From contig DATAJP010000001.1 of NCBI GenBank assembly GCA_036262055.1, positions 1-64,000 of the forward strand: a DNA stretch of 64,000 bases, given 5' to 3'. A model generated the notes under the pieces. The model was not told the DNA's origin. It was given only the letters and a program-made list of their open reading frames with translations, and did not search any database. The DNA is from Ignavibacteria bacterium. GTDB lineage: Bacteria > Bacteroidota > Ignavibacteria > Tepidaquicellales > Tepidaquicellaceae. Each line of letters starts with the position of its first letter. The first letter of the stretch is position 1. This document shows positions 9,619-18,737 of the stretch, piece after piece. The translations under genes were made by a program, and so were the position numbers.

Positions 9619-10068
9619 TTACTCAAACAACTTCTGCACTTCTTTCAAATCTTCATCTTTTGCCTGCGGTCCCATCAGCGTCGAAAGATAACCCTGATAC
9701 CTGTCAAAAAATTTTCTCTCAGGTGCATCTTTGTTTTCCCATTTTTCACCGAGTCCATGCAGAGGATAAAACTTTAAGTGAGCGTGATTTACTCCCATTC
9801 CTTCCATCACCATTGCAGTACGCTGAACTTTCATAACGTCATCTATTTTCTTGCCCAATTTTTTTGCTGTCTGCATGTATTTTACATAAACATCATCAGG
9901 CATATCGAAGACATAAGAATCATAATGCTCTTTCGGCATCAAGAGAGCCATTCCTTTTGTGTTCGGGAAAACGTCAAGTATCCCCAAAAAATCATCGTCT
10001 TCATAAATCTTATATGACAGGATTTTCCCGTCCACTATTTTACAAAAAATGCAGTCATCTTTTCTCAT
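9619..10068 (-). CDS. HIT-family nucleotide-binding protein
   Basis: 149 aa, normal for the histidine-triad superfamily. N-terminal CIFCKIVDG and the core motif GVNHAHLKFYP mark a HIT hydrolase or transferase acting on nucleoside phosphate derivatives such as dinucleoside polyphosphates or AMP conjugates. The first two triad histidines are present, including the one expected to be the nucleophile. The third position is Lys (HAHLK), so the triad is altered. Substrate unknown. Located directly upstream of leuS on the same strand. Confidence 0.85.
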   Translation of the reverse strand: MRKDDCIFCKIVDGKILSYKIYEDDDFLGILDVFPNTKGMALLMPKEHYDSYVFDMPDDVYVKYMQTAKKLGKKIDDVMKVQRTAMVMEGMGVNHAHLKFYPLHGLGEKWENKDAPERKFFDRYQGYLSTLMGPQAKDEDLKEVQKLFE

Positions 10069-10204
10069 AAATACCTAAAAATTCAAATAAAATGGAATGC
10101 CTAAAATATACCGTTTTTACCTCATTTTTTCAGTGCATTGAGAGATACTGAATAATCTTGACAAATTTGTGAAAAATATGGAAGTTTTAGAAAATCCAAC
10201 CGCC

Positions 10205-11509
10205 ATGAAAAAGGTAATATTAATTTGCACTTTATTAATCTTTAATTCTTCTTTAGGTTTTACACAAACCGGCTGGCAGGCACAAAATATCTTTTCTGAT
10301 TCTCCATTTGTTTCTATAGACTTCATAAACAATCAGACAGGTTATACTTATTCCTATGTGGGCAGAGTGTATAAAACCACGAATAGAGGTAGTCAGTGGA
10401 GTGACATTGGCTATTGCAATCCTATTTATACACGGGTTTCAACAGGATATGCTAATTCCGACGTATGGTATATTTTATATACCGATCCAGGTTCTAAGTT
10501 TCGGAAATCCACCGATTTTTCAAGCTGGCAAACTGTAAGCTTTCCAAACCCGCCAAGTTATCCGCCAACTTATTACATTACATTGAATGATGTGAGAATT
10601 ATAAATAACAAAGGGTATTGTTTGGCTAATTTAAACGGTTCTGCCGGTTGGGTTGGAGTGTATTCAGGTCTATTATACCATAGTTCAAACAATGGAAATA
10701 ACTGGAGTTGCATATATCAAAAATTCACGCAAGTTTTTAACGATTTTTATATTAAAAATGAAAACGAAATTGGAATATTAGAAAAAACATCTATTCATCG
10801 AACAACTGATGGTGGAATCAATTGGATTACTCAAAGTATTCCGAACATTCCCTCCGCAGCTTCTTCTATTTTATTCTCAAATCCATTTGAAAATATAATT
10901 TTAATTGCAAGGAGCAATTCCAGTTCCGGAAAAATTTGGAGATCATCAAACAGCGGTGCAACTTGGGATTCAGTTTATACTTCAAACACGGTTTTAAATA
11001 AATTGTATTTCGATAATGTTAACAATACGGTTTTTGTAATTGGGAATAATGGTATTATTTTGAAATCAAGTGATGGAGGTTTATCATGGCAAAACCAAAA
11101 CAGCAATACAACTGCCAACCTTACAGATATTTATGCATTCAATAAAGATACAATTTTTATTTCAACAAGCACAGGGCAAATCTTAAAAACTGTAAACGGT
11201 GGCACTGTGGGAATCCAGCAAATCGGTTCTTCAATTCCTAATAAATTTATCCTTCATCAAAATTACCCCAACCCGTTTAATCCTTCAACTAAAATAAAAT
11301 TTGAAATTCCTCAAGGTGATTTAAACAATGTTCAATTGACTGTTTATGACGTTTCAGGAAAAGAAATTTTGACATTGGTAAATCAAAGTTTAAGTTCAGG
11401 TGTCTATGAAGTTGATTTTAATGCCCAGAATCTGTTTAGTGGTATATACTATTATAAATTAACTTCAAATAGCCTTTCCGAAGTTAAAAAAATGGTGATG
11501 ATTAAATGA
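10205..11509 (+). CDS. Secreted Ycf48/Asp-box repeat protein with type IX sorting domain
   Basis: 434 aa from ATG 10205. That start is preferred over an in-frame ATG at 10169 because it begins the signal peptide (MKKVILICTLLIFNSSLGF). At least five repeats of the type S-x-x-x-G-x-x-W (TTNRGSQW, SSNNGNNW, TTDGGINW, SSNSGATW, SSDGGLSW) indicate a beta-propeller like Ycf48 or sialidase folds. The C-terminus has NYPNPFNP and ends EVKKMVMIK, a type IX sorting domain. It is predicted to be exported; function unknown. Related in plan to the cargo gene at 61941-63245. Confidence 0.85.
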   Translation: MKKVILICTLLIFNSSLGFTQTGWQAQNIFSDSPFVSIDFINNQTGYTYSYVGRVYKTTNRGSQWSDIGYCNPIYTRVSTGYANSDVWYILYTDPGSKFRKSTDFSSWQTVSFPNPPSYPPTYYITLNDVRIINNKGYCLANLNGSAGWVGVYSGLLYHSSNNGNNWSCIYQKFTQVFNDFYIKNENEIGILEKTSIHRTTDGGINWITQSIPNIPSAASSILFSNPFENIILIARSNSSSGKIWRSSNSGATWDSVYTSNTVLNKLYFDNVNNTVFVIGNNGIILKSSDGGLSWQNQNSNTTANLTDIYAFNKDTIFISTSTGQILKTVNGGTVGIQQIGSSIPNKFILHQNYPNPFNPSTKIKFEIPQGDLNNVQLTVYDVSGKEILTLVNQSLSSGVYEVDFNAQNLFSGIYYYKLTSNSLSEVKKMVMIK

Positions 11510-11564
11510 TTTTGTGCATAAATTAGTATAATTATTATAATTTAGTCTTTTTGTATTTTTATGA

Positions 11565-12272
11565 ATGCAAAAATTGGATGTTTTATTTTTCGGAACGCAC
11601 CCGGATGACGTTGAGCTGACCTGCGGCGGAACGGTCTATAAGCTTGTAAAATACGGCAAGCAAGTTGGCATTATTGACCTTACCCAAGGGGAATTAAGTA
11701 CGCGCGGAAATCTAACAACACGCAAAAAAGAAACCGATGCTGCTTCAAAAGTCCTGGGTATTTCCGTTCGCGAAAACCTTAAGCTTAGAGATGGAAATAT
11801 TACGAACAACGAAGCTTCGCGAAAAAAAATCATAAATGTTTTAAGAAAGTATCAACCGAAAATAATTTTTGCTCCTTATCCGTTTGAGCGCCATCCCGAC
11901 CATATAAACGCAGGAAACATAATCCGTGATTCAATTTTTTATTCCGGTCTTGAAAAAATAAAAACAGGAAATCAAAATCCATTCCGTCCATCGAAGGTTT
12001 ATTATTATCCGCATCATTATGATATTCCTGTTAGTTTTATAATCGATATATCACAGGAGTTTAAACGAAAGCTTGATTCAATAATTTGCTACCAGACACA
12101 ATTTTTTTCCGGAAAAGAAAAAGGCGGGCCGCAAACTTATATCAGTTCTGAAATGTTTTATAAAAACATTGAAGCAAAAGCGAGATTTTACGGATTTAAA
12201 ATCGGAGTTGAATACGGTGAACCGTATTTTACTTATGATGCAATAAAATTTGACATCGAACAATTGTTTTAA
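11565..12272 (+). CDS. bshB1: Bacillithiol biosynthesis deacetylase BshB1-like (PIG-L family)
   Basis: 235 aa. The PIG-L/LmbE zinc-binding motif HPDD (GTHPDDVELTCGG, residues ~10-22) and the later HPDH (PFERHPDHINAG) are present, and the rest matches the BshB1 pattern (LTQGELSTRGNLTTRKKET). This enzyme removes the acetyl group from GlcNAc-malate in bacillithiol synthesis. The other steps (bshA, bshC) are not in this window. It starts a + strand gene series running to 16169. Confidence 0.88.
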   Translation: MQKLDVLFFGTHPDDVELTCGGTVYKLVKYGKQVGIIDLTQGELSTRGNLTTRKKETDAASKVLGISVRENLKLRDGNITNNEASRKKIINVLRKYQPKIIFAPYPFERHPDHINAGNIIRDSIFYSGLEKIKTGNQNPFRPSKVYYYPHHYDIPVSFIIDISQEFKRKLDSIICYQTQFFSGKEKGGPQTYISSEMFYKNIEAKARFYGFKIGVEYGEPYFTYDAIKFDIEQLF

Positions 12273-12276
12273 AAAG

Positions 12277-12298
12277 CGACAGACAAGAATGTCTGTCG
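12277..12298. repeat. Small perfect hairpin, likely dispersed repeat
   Basis: CGACAGACA-AGAA-TGTCTGTCG gives a 9-bp perfect stem with a 4-nt loop between bshB1 and the exonuclease gene. On the plus strand no T-run follows, so it is not a convincing terminator for bshB1. It looks like a mobile or dispersed palindrome. Confidence 0.6.
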
Positions 12299-12316
12299 TA
12301 CCCAAAAAATTATTTA

Positions 12317-13174
12317 ATGAGCAATAACAATAATAAAGACAGAGAGCGAAGAGTTGAAATGGCGCTTAATCCTTATGATAGAAGAATACTCGTATTCGAC
12401 ATCGAGGTTGCGCCGTATGATTTTGAAACAACTTACAGCGATGATGAAAAAAAATATCTGACAAAATATGCAAAAGGCGATGAAGAAATAAAACTCGCAA
12501 TAGATAATCTTGTTTTCACACCATTTACTTCCGAAATCGTTGCAATCGGAATGCTCGATGCAAGATTTGAACTCAAAGAAGTTGAAAAAGAAATTACCGC
12601 AAAAAGCTTTGCAGATTTGAAAACTGAATTATCGGAACAGCCAAGAGAATGGGAACTAAAAGAAATAATGGGATGCGTGCTTATAAATTCAGAGGATGCA
12701 ACTTTAACCGCAATGCGTGAAAATGTTAAATTTGTCGCTTCCGACGAAAAGGGAATTGTCGAAAACTTCTGGAATTACATAAAGAAAAATCAATATAATC
12801 TTTTTGTTACTTTCAACGGTCGTGAGTTTGATTGTCCTTACATAATGCTAAAATCTCTTGTGCACGGAATTAAGCCGTCATATAACCTAATGAAAGGGAA
12901 TGATTTTAACATTCGTGATTACCACGTTGATTTGATGAAGGAGTTTATTTTCAACAAGCATTCCCCCACAGGTGCGCGCAGAAAGTTCAGTCTGGATTGG
13001 TATTGTAAAAAACTCGGGATTACAAGCCCGAAAACGCACGGCGTTACAGGTGATATGGTCGGAGAACTATATAGGCAGGGCAGAGTTAAAGAAATAGCAG
13101 ATTACTGCTATGAAGACGTTTTTGCAACGATGAAACTCTTTGAAAGGTGGAATAATACATTAAACATAAGATAA
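12317..13174 (+). CDS. Predicted 3'-5' exonuclease, PolB-exonuclease-like (DEDDy)
   Basis: 285 aa. RNase H-like DEDD fold: motif I FDIEVA (residues ~26-31, DxE), motif II FNGREFDCPYI, and motif III YCYEDVFATMKLF (YxxxD). These match the stand-alone family related to the proofreading domain of B-family DNA polymerases. It probably trims single-stranded DNA or RNA; the biological role is not established here. Located 44 bp after bshB1 and upstream of ybaB-recR, a context that fits a DNA repair role. Confidence 0.8.
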   Translation: MSNNNNKDRERRVEMALNPYDRRILVFDIEVAPYDFETTYSDDEKKYLTKYAKGDEEIKLAIDNLVFTPFTSEIVAIGMLDARFELKEVEKEITAKSFADLKTELSEQPREWELKEIMGCVLINSEDATLTAMRENVKFVASDEKGIVENFWNYIKKNQYNLFVTFNGREFDCPYIMLKSLVHGIKPSYNLMKGNDFNIRDYHVDLMKEFIFNKHSPTGARRKFSLDWYCKKLGITSPKTHGVTGDMVGELYRQGRVKEIADYCYEDVFATMKLFERWNNTLNIR

Positions 13175-13227
13175 TTTTTACGTATAATTAATTAAAAGAA
13201 CTAAAATACTTAAAGGAGATAACAAAA

Positions 13228-13566
13228 ATGAACATGGGCAAAATGCAGGATATGCTAAAACAGGTAAAACAAATGCAGGATAAGATGGATAAAATTCAGG
13301 CGGAGCTTGAAAATAAAATCGTAACGGAAGAATCAGGCGGTGGCATGGTGAAAGCAACTGTGAACGGTAAAAATCAGTTATTAAAAATCGAAATTGAAAA
13401 AGAAATTATAAATCCTGAAGACCCTGACATGCTTGAAGATTTAATAATTGCTGCTGTAAACAAAGCGCTCGAAAGCTCTCAGAAGATGGCTTCCGAAGAA
13501 ATGCAGAAAGCAACATCAGGAATGCTTCCTAATATTCCCGGCTTGAACATTCCGGGACTGGGATAA
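13228..13566 (+). CDS. ybaB: YbaB/EbfC-family nucleoid-associated protein
   Basis: 112 aa, standard length. Begins [21 protein letters not shown], the long N-terminal helix of the family, followed by the [21 protein letters not shown] strand region. It binds DNA as a dimer and helps organise the nucleoid. An AAGGAG ribosome site lies at proper spacing before ATG 13228. It precedes recR, a gene order conserved across many bacteria. Confidence 0.95.
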   Translation: MNMGKMQDMLKQVKQMQDKMDKIQAELENKIVTEESGGGMVKATVNGKNQLLKIEIEKEIINPEDPDMLEDLIIAAVNKALESSQKMASEEMQKATSGMLPNIPGLNIPGLG

Positions 13567-13573
13567 ATAATCT

Positions 13574-13650
13574 TGTCATTCTGAGCGAAGCGAAGAATCC
13601 CCTTATAAGAAAAGAATGGGATTCTTCGTCGCAAGCTCCTCAGAATGACA
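13574..13650. repeat. Long imperfect inverted repeat between ybaB and recR
   Basis: Outer arms TGTCATTCTGAG (13574-13585) and CTCAGAATGACA (13639-13650) are exact complements. Inner arms GAAGAATCCC (13592-13601) and GGGATTCTTC (13618-13627) also pair, giving a 77-nt hairpin with an internal loop. The inner part shares GAATCCCATTCT-like sequence with the 35-bp repeat family. Looks like a dispersed REP/MITE-type element. Confidence 0.85.
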
Positions 13651-13686
13651 CATAAATTCAAAATTTTCTTCTCTTTAACGACATCA

Positions 13687-14292
13687 ATGCTTAACATTTC
13701 CGAATCTCTCGAAAATTTAATACAGGAATTTTCAAAGCTTCCTTCAATTGGCAGAAAAACTGCTTTAAGGATTTCCATGTATTTATTGAAACAGCCGCGA
13801 GAAGAAGTAGAAAAATTTTCGGCTTCACTTATCGAAGCAAAAGACAGAATTAAATTTTGTTCGGTATGCTGCAACATAACTGAAGATGAAGTTTGCAGGA
13901 TTTGCTCTTCATCAAAACGTGCCAGAAATATTATCTGCGTTGTTGAGGAACCGCAGGATGTAATTGCCATCGAGAAAACAAATGAGTACCGCGGACTTTA
14001 CCACGTGCTTCATGGAAGGATTTCACCGCTCGATGGCATCGGACCAAACGACATAAAAATAAAAGAGCTTCTGCAAAGATTAGGAGAAATTGAAATTCCC
14101 GTTGATGAAATAATTCTGGCATTAAATCCTGATGTCGAAGGTGAAACAACAATTTTATATCTCAATAAAATTATCAGACCGCTCGATATTAAAACCACAC
14201 GCATTGCACGCGGAATACCAATCGGCTCCGAGCTTGAATTTGCAGATGAAGTAACTCTCGCCAAAGCCCTCGAAGGGAGAGTCGTAGTTTAA
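13687..14292 (+). CDS. recR: Recombination mediator RecR
   Basis: 201 aa from ATG 13687, the usual RecR length; an upstream in-frame ATG at 13645 lies inside the inverted repeat and is rejected. It has the N-terminal helix-hairpin-helix (LPSIGRKTALRI), a four-cysteine zinc finger (C58, C61, C70, C73) and a Toprim domain (ICVVEEPQDVIAIE). It works with RecO (and RecF) to load RecA at gaps. Its stop is immediately followed by the start of the methyltransferase, implying cotranscription. Confidence 0.96.
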   Translation: MLNISESLENLIQEFSKLPSIGRKTALRISMYLLKQPREEVEKFSASLIEAKDRIKFCSVCCNITEDEVCRICSSSKRARNIICVVEEPQDVIAIEKTNEYRGLYHVLHGRISPLDGIGPNDIKIKELLQRLGEIEIPVDEIILALNPDVEGETTILYLNKIIRPLDIKTTRIARGIPIGSELEFADEVTLAKALEGRVVV

Positions 14293-15045
14293 ATGGCTAA
14301 GGGTGAATGGTTCGAAGATTGGTTTTCAAGCAAGTTCTATCTCGAGATTTATCGCCACCGCAACGACGAAGATGCCCGCAATCTTATAAACTTAATTCAA
14401 CGTTACGTTCATTTAAACACTGATGACAAAGCCCTCGATATCTGCTGCGGAGCAGGTCGTCATTCTCTTGAACTTGCACGCCGCGGATTTCATGTCACAG
14501 GCTTTGACCTCTCAAAATTTTTAATTTCCGAAGCAAAAAAATCATATAAGAACAGTCCTGAGCAAAACTTGAAAGTAAAATTTCTCATTAAGGATATGAG
14601 ATATTTTAATTTTAAAAACAGTTTTGAATTAGCCGTAAATGTTTTCACAAGTTTTGGATATTTCGATGACGATAAGGAGAATTTCAGAGTCATAAAAAAT
14701 GCTTCCGACTCAATCAGGAAAAAAGGATATTTCGTTTTTGACTATGTAAACGGCGATAATTTAAGAAAAAACATTGTTCCGCTTTCACGGAACAAATATG
14801 GCAATTTATATATTACACAGAGAAGAAAAATTGACGGTGATTTTGTTATAAAAAACATCAAAATTTCATCAGGCAAGAAAAATTTTGTATACCGGGAAAA
14901 GCTTAAATTATATGGGTTTAATACGATGGAAAAAGTTTTTGGAAAATACGGATTAAAAGTTTATAAATCATTCGGTGATTATTTTGGAAACAAATATTCA
15001 AAGCATAACTCACAGCGAATGATTTTATTTGCACAAAAAAAATAA
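14293..15045 (+). CDS. Class I SAM-dependent methyltransferase
   Basis: 250 aa. Motif I LDICCGAGRHSLELARRG (residues ~47-64) and a following acidic post-I strand (GFDLS) give a Rossmann-fold SAM-binding domain; VNVFTSFGYF is the usual motif after the core. The substrate is unknown; small-molecule or tRNA targets are both possible. The ATG follows directly on the recR stop. Confidence 0.82.
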   Translation: MAKGEWFEDWFSSKFYLEIYRHRNDEDARNLINLIQRYVHLNTDDKALDICCGAGRHSLELARRGFHVTGFDLSKFLISEAKKSYKNSPEQNLKVKFLIKDMRYFNFKNSFELAVNVFTSFGYFDDDKENFRVIKNASDSIRKKGYFVFDYVNGDNLRKNIVPLSRNKYGNLYITQRRKIDGDFVIKNIKISSGKKNFVYREKLKLYGFNTMEKVFGKYGLKVYKSFGDYFGNKYSKHNSQRMILFAQKK

Positions 15046-15060
15046 TACACGAAGTTTAAA

Positions 15061-15654
15061 TTGAGAATCAGATTTTCATATATTGCGGTTTTAATTATTT
15101 TTGTCTCGTTTCTGAGCAGCTGCGGTTTGTTTGATACGCGCGATGTTGAACCGCCAATCGATCCCCGTTCTAACTTCATTCCCCCGACTTCACCTGAGCT
15201 GGTTTTGGTAAATCTGCAATTTGCAATAGCAGAAAAAAATATTGATAATTATATGAAGTGTTTTGTAGATTCAACGTTTGCGGGAGTTTCATACAGATTT
15301 TTTGCCGATGCGCCTACGCAAATTCAATTTCCCATTCTTACCGGGTGGAATATTAACAATGAAAGAATTTATTATACTAACCTTGTCTCGGCAACAAGCA
15401 TTGAGTCTTCTTCAAATTTATTTCTTTCCAATTTTACTATGACGCAGGGGATTGACAGCGCGATTTATGATGCTGAGTATCTGCTTGCATTTAATCACAA
15501 CAGAAACGTAATCCCGAAAACTTCCAAAGGTAAATTGCGTTTTGTGCTCGTTCCCGATTCAAGAAGCTTATGGGGAATAAAAACCTGGAGCGATTTCAAA
15601 ATTGAAGAAAGCGATACAACCTGGAGTTATCTAAAGGCAAGTTTTGTAAATTGA
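15061..15654 (+). CDS. Lipoprotein, NTF2-like fold suspected
   Basis: 197 aa from a TTG start (no ATG is available before the signal). Residues 1-21 form a lipoprotein signal with lipobox LSSC, so the mature protein is lipid-anchored. The mature part has the opening helix pattern LVLVNLQFAIAEKNIDNYMKCFVD and a closing strand (WGIKTWSDFKIEE), suggestive of an NTF2/SnoaL-like cone. No active site is evident. It is paired with the next gene, which has the same plan, and overlaps it by 4 nt. Confidence 0.7.
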   Translation: MRIRFSYIAVLIIFVSFLSSCGLFDTRDVEPPIDPRSNFIPPTSPELVLVNLQFAIAEKNIDNYMKCFVDSTFAGVSYRFFADAPTQIQFPILTGWNINNERIYYTNLVSATSIESSSNLFLSNFTMTQGIDSAIYDAEYLLAFNHNRNVIPKTSKGKLRFVLVPDSRSLWGIKTWSDFKIEESDTTWSYLKASFVN

Positions 15655-16169
15655 AACATTCATCAAAAAATATTGCATTATCTTTTTTTGTTTTATTCAG
15701 CATAATTTTGTTTGCAAGTTGTGATAATTTATTCTCGCCGAAGCTTGATACAAGAACTCCGACTAATATTATCACTGACCAAAAAACAATCGAAGGCTTG
15801 TTCCAAAATTTTAAATACGCATATACATTTAAAGATACTACTGTATATGGTCAGTTATTAAATGAGGATTTTGTTTTTATTTATCGTGACTATGAGCAGG
15901 GCTTTGATGTTTCGTGGGACAGGGCAACCGAAATGAGAACAACAAACGGTTTATTTAACTCCGCTCAGAAGCTTGACTTAATCTGGAACAATATTATTTT
16001 TCAGGCGGGGGATTCGCTCAACACTTCTTTAAAGCGAAGCTTTAATCTTACCATTACTTTTAACCCTAACGAAATAATAAATCTGAACGGGTTTGCCGAT
16101 ATGACAATAACCCGTCCGACTTCAGATTCAAAATGGAAAATAAAACGCTGGCGTGATGAAAGCTTTTAA
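15651..16169 (+). CDS. Lipoprotein, NTF2-like fold suspected (partner of 15061)
   Basis: 172 aa. The TTG start overlaps the upstream stop in a TTGA arrangement, typical of translational coupling. The signal ends in lipobox LFASC. The mature region (IEGLFQNFKYAYTFKDTTVYGQLLNEDFVFIY, ending WKIKRWRDE) resembles NTF2-like proteins and the preceding lipoprotein, so the pair probably arose by duplication and may form a heterodimer. Function unknown. Its stop is 2 bp from the convergent cargo gene. Confidence 0.7.
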   Translation: MKHSSKNIALSFFVLFSIILFASCDNLFSPKLDTRTPTNIITDQKTIEGLFQNFKYAYTFKDTTVYGQLLNEDFVFIYRDYEQGFDVSWDRATEMRTTNGLFNSAQKLDLIWNNIIFQAGDSLNTSLKRSFNLTITFNPNEIINLNGFADMTITRPTSDSKWKIKRWRDESF

Positions 16170-16171
16170 TT

Positions 16172-18709
16172 TTATTTTATCAGCATCATTCGTTTTGTAT
16201 CTTTGAATCCTCCCGCAATAATGTGACAGAAATAAACTCCTGATGCAAGATTTACTCCGCTGAATTCTTCGGTATATAAACCTGCAAGACGTGTTTCATT
16301 TACAAGAGTGGCAACCAATCTTCCTGTAACGTCATAAACACGCATTGTAACGTGCAATTCATCGGGAATGGTGAAAGTAATTTGTGTTAAAGGATTGAAC
16401 GGATTCGGATAATTCTGCAATAACTCAAATTGAATGTCAGTTGGTATGCTTTGCGGAGGTTCCTCTTTTCTGAAAATGCTTCTTCCGTATGTTGCTGCAA
16501 CGACAAAAAATTCGTTCATTTGAGTTGTATAACTTCTCATCTCCGTTACTATAGCAGCTTCGGGCATTCCATCATTCCACCTGAACCAGCTAACGCCGCG
16601 GTTTGTGGTTTTATAACAGCCCATCTCAGTACCTAAGTATAAAACATTTATTTTTTTAGGATTAGTTACAATTGCAGACACCGGAACATTCGGAATATTT
16701 CCTGAAATGTTTGTCCATGTTGAACCTGAGTTTGTTGTCTTATAAACTTTCTTTCCATCCGTTAGTCCCGTCATTAATGCATAAACAATATTTGAATTTT
16801 CCGGATGGGGCGTAACTGCTCTAACGCGCAAACCAGCCGGAAGTCCTCCTGAAATTTCTGTAAAGCTTCCTGTATTTGACTTTAAAAAAAGCCGCTTACC
16901 CGCATCAGCTGTTGCCAAAATAACAAAAATATTTGTCGTATGTCCTTGCAAATAGTATATTGGAAAGAAATCATAAATTTGAGCCGGGAATGCGGCATCT
17001 TGTAATGACCAGGTTGTTCCGTAGTTAGTTGAGTAATATAAACCTGCCTGAGAATTTGTGTAAATTGTTGTTGGCGTTGTTCCAATTGCCCTAATCTTCG
17101 GGTAACCCTGCTGTGATGCGCCAATTCCTGTGCTTATGTCTGTCCATGAATTTCCATTATTGAGCGACATCAAGCGATGAAATGAAAGATTGTCGCCATA
17201 AACTCCTATTGTTCCATATACAAGTGCGCTGTTTGAAGGATCAACTGCGACTCCTCCTCCGTCTCCGCCCCAGTTCACGCCGTATTTCCAGAATAAACCT
17301 CCGTTTGTTGTTCCCGTAAATCCATTATCACGCGAGCCGCCCCAGATTACATCGGGATTGCTCGGACCGACATCAAAATTTACATATTGCGTTATCGGAT
17401 AATAATTTTCTTCGGTTGTATATGATTGTCCTCTGTCATCCGAAAACGAAACTCCTCCGTCATTGGCAACCCACATATTCTGTCCGGTCGAATCCCATAT
17501 TATTTCATGCAAGTCACAGTGCAGATTGTAGCTTGATGTAATGTCAGTTTCTTTCACCCAGTTGTTGCCGTTGTTAGAAGTTCTGTAAAGCCATACTCTC
17601 CCTGCAAATGCCAGCGCAGGATTTGTGGGACAAACACTTACTGTGTTAACATACCAGGCAATTCCGTCAAATACATCTTCATTCAAAGAAGTTCTTGTCC
17701 ATGAAGATTCATCGGCATTGGTTGTATAAACGCCAAGTAATTCATTATTATCGTCTCTTCCCATCAAAGCCCAGATAACGTTTGGAAAGTTTTTGCAAAT
17801 TGAAATTGAAGTTCTGCCGACATTTGAAGTTGGAAGCCCGGGGGTTGTAAGTCTGTGCCAGTTCGTTCCGCCGTTTGTTGATTTATAGATGCCTCCCAAA
17901 CCGCTGTCATTATCCCATAAGGCGCAATAAACAATATCAGGTGACTGAGAGTGTATATCAACATCCGATATTTGCCCATCCAGGTACTTTGTCCAGGTGA
18001 GACCATTGTCATCAGACCTGAAATATCCGCTTACAGTTACAGCATGAATTACATTCGGTCTGCCGGGTGCATAACGTATTTTAAAAAATTGATTTGAGAA
18101 TGCAGATATTTTTATCCAGTTAAGTCCTCTGTTTGTCGTTCTGTATAAGCCGGTTCCGTTGGAAACATACGGCTCGCCTGTCCCGACAATAATGATGTTG
18201 CTGTCAACGGGGCTAATATCGAAACTTCCTATAGCTAAGCTTGGAAGATTATCTGTTAAACATATAGGTTCGCTGCCGTTTGCAACCCATAACCCTCCCG
18301 ATGCCGCTGCGATTTTTAAATTATTATTTGAAAGCCTCATGTCTAGAACTCTGCCGCTGAATTTGCGTACACCGGTTGAATCCATTGCGCTTCCATATGG
18401 ACCAAGCACTTTCCACGGAACAACATTAGAGTTATCAAAATCTTTTTCATCCGGAACCATACGGGTTTCATCCCACATTTTAGTTAGCTGTTCCTGAGAA
18501 AGAATTGCATCTTCGGGATAGTGCGTTATACCGAAATATTCTTTTTGAAAGCCCGGCTCACCGCGCTGGTCAGAAGGTTTTTTGATTTTTACGGTATTTC
18601 TTAAATCGAAAGGTTTATTCTCGAAAGGAGAAAAATAAAATAAACAAAACGCAACAAATAAAACAATCAAAGAAGAAAATAATAAAAGAATTTTTTTAAA
18701 CTTTTTCAT
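16172..18709 (-). CDS. Large secreted Asp-box beta-propeller protein with type IX sorting domain (paralog A)
   Basis: 845 aa. The N-terminal hydrophobic segment (KKILLLFSSLIVLFVAFCLFYF) acts as signal or anchor. Repeated Asp-box motifs (TTNRGLNW, SDDNGLTW, STNGGTNW, TTNSGSTW, TTNRGVSW) indicate one or two seven-bladed propellers of the sialidase/VPS10-like type. C-terminal NYPNPFNP ending DTKRMMLIK is a type IX sorting domain. It is highly similar along its whole length to the next gene (18738-21293), which points to a tandem duplication. Role unknown; the fold suggests surface glycan or polymer binding. Confidence 0.88.
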   Translation of the reverse strand: MKKFKKILLLFSSLIVLFVAFCLFYFSPFENKPFDLRNTVKIKKPSDQRGEPGFQKEYFGITHYPEDAILSQEQLTKMWDETRMVPDEKDFDNSNVVPWKVLGPYGSAMDSTGVRKFSGRVLDMRLSNNNLKIAAASGGLWVANGSEPICLTDNLPSLAIGSFDISPVDSNIIIVGTGEPYVSNGTGLYRTTNRGLNWIKISAFSNQFFKIRYAPGRPNVIHAVTVSGYFRSDDNGLTWTKYLDGQISDVDIHSQSPDIVYCALWDNDSGLGGIYKSTNGGTNWHRLTTPGLPTSNVGRTSISICKNFPNVIWALMGRDDNNELLGVYTTNADESSWTRTSLNEDVFDGIAWYVNTVSVCPTNPALAFAGRVWLYRTSNNGNNWVKETDITSSYNLHCDLHEIIWDSTGQNMWVANDGGVSFSDDRGQSYTTEENYYPITQYVNFDVGPSNPDVIWGGSRDNGFTGTTNGGLFWKYGVNWGGDGGGVAVDPSNSALVYGTIGVYGDNLSFHRLMSLNNGNSWTDISTGIGASQQGYPKIRAIGTTPTTIYTNSQAGLYYSTNYGTTWSLQDAAFPAQIYDFFPIYYLQGHTTNIFVILATADAGKRLFLKSNTGSFTEISGGLPAGLRVRAVTPHPENSNIVYALMTGLTDGKKVYKTTNSGSTWTNISGNIPNVPVSAIVTNPKKINVLYLGTEMGCYKTTNRGVSWFRWNDGMPEAAIVTEMRSYTTQMNEFFVVAATYGRSIFRKEEPPQSIPTDIQFELLQNYPNPFNPLTQITFTIPDELHVTMRVYDVTGRLVATLVNETRLAGLYTEEFSGVNLASGVYFCHIIAGGFKDTKRMMLIK

Positions 18710-18737
18710 TAATAAGATAAAATGAATTTTTAAAAAA

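Noticed and set aside
13645-13686. Upstream ATG for recR
   Set aside because: It lies inside the palindromic repeat; starting at 13687 gives the standard RecR length and N-terminus.
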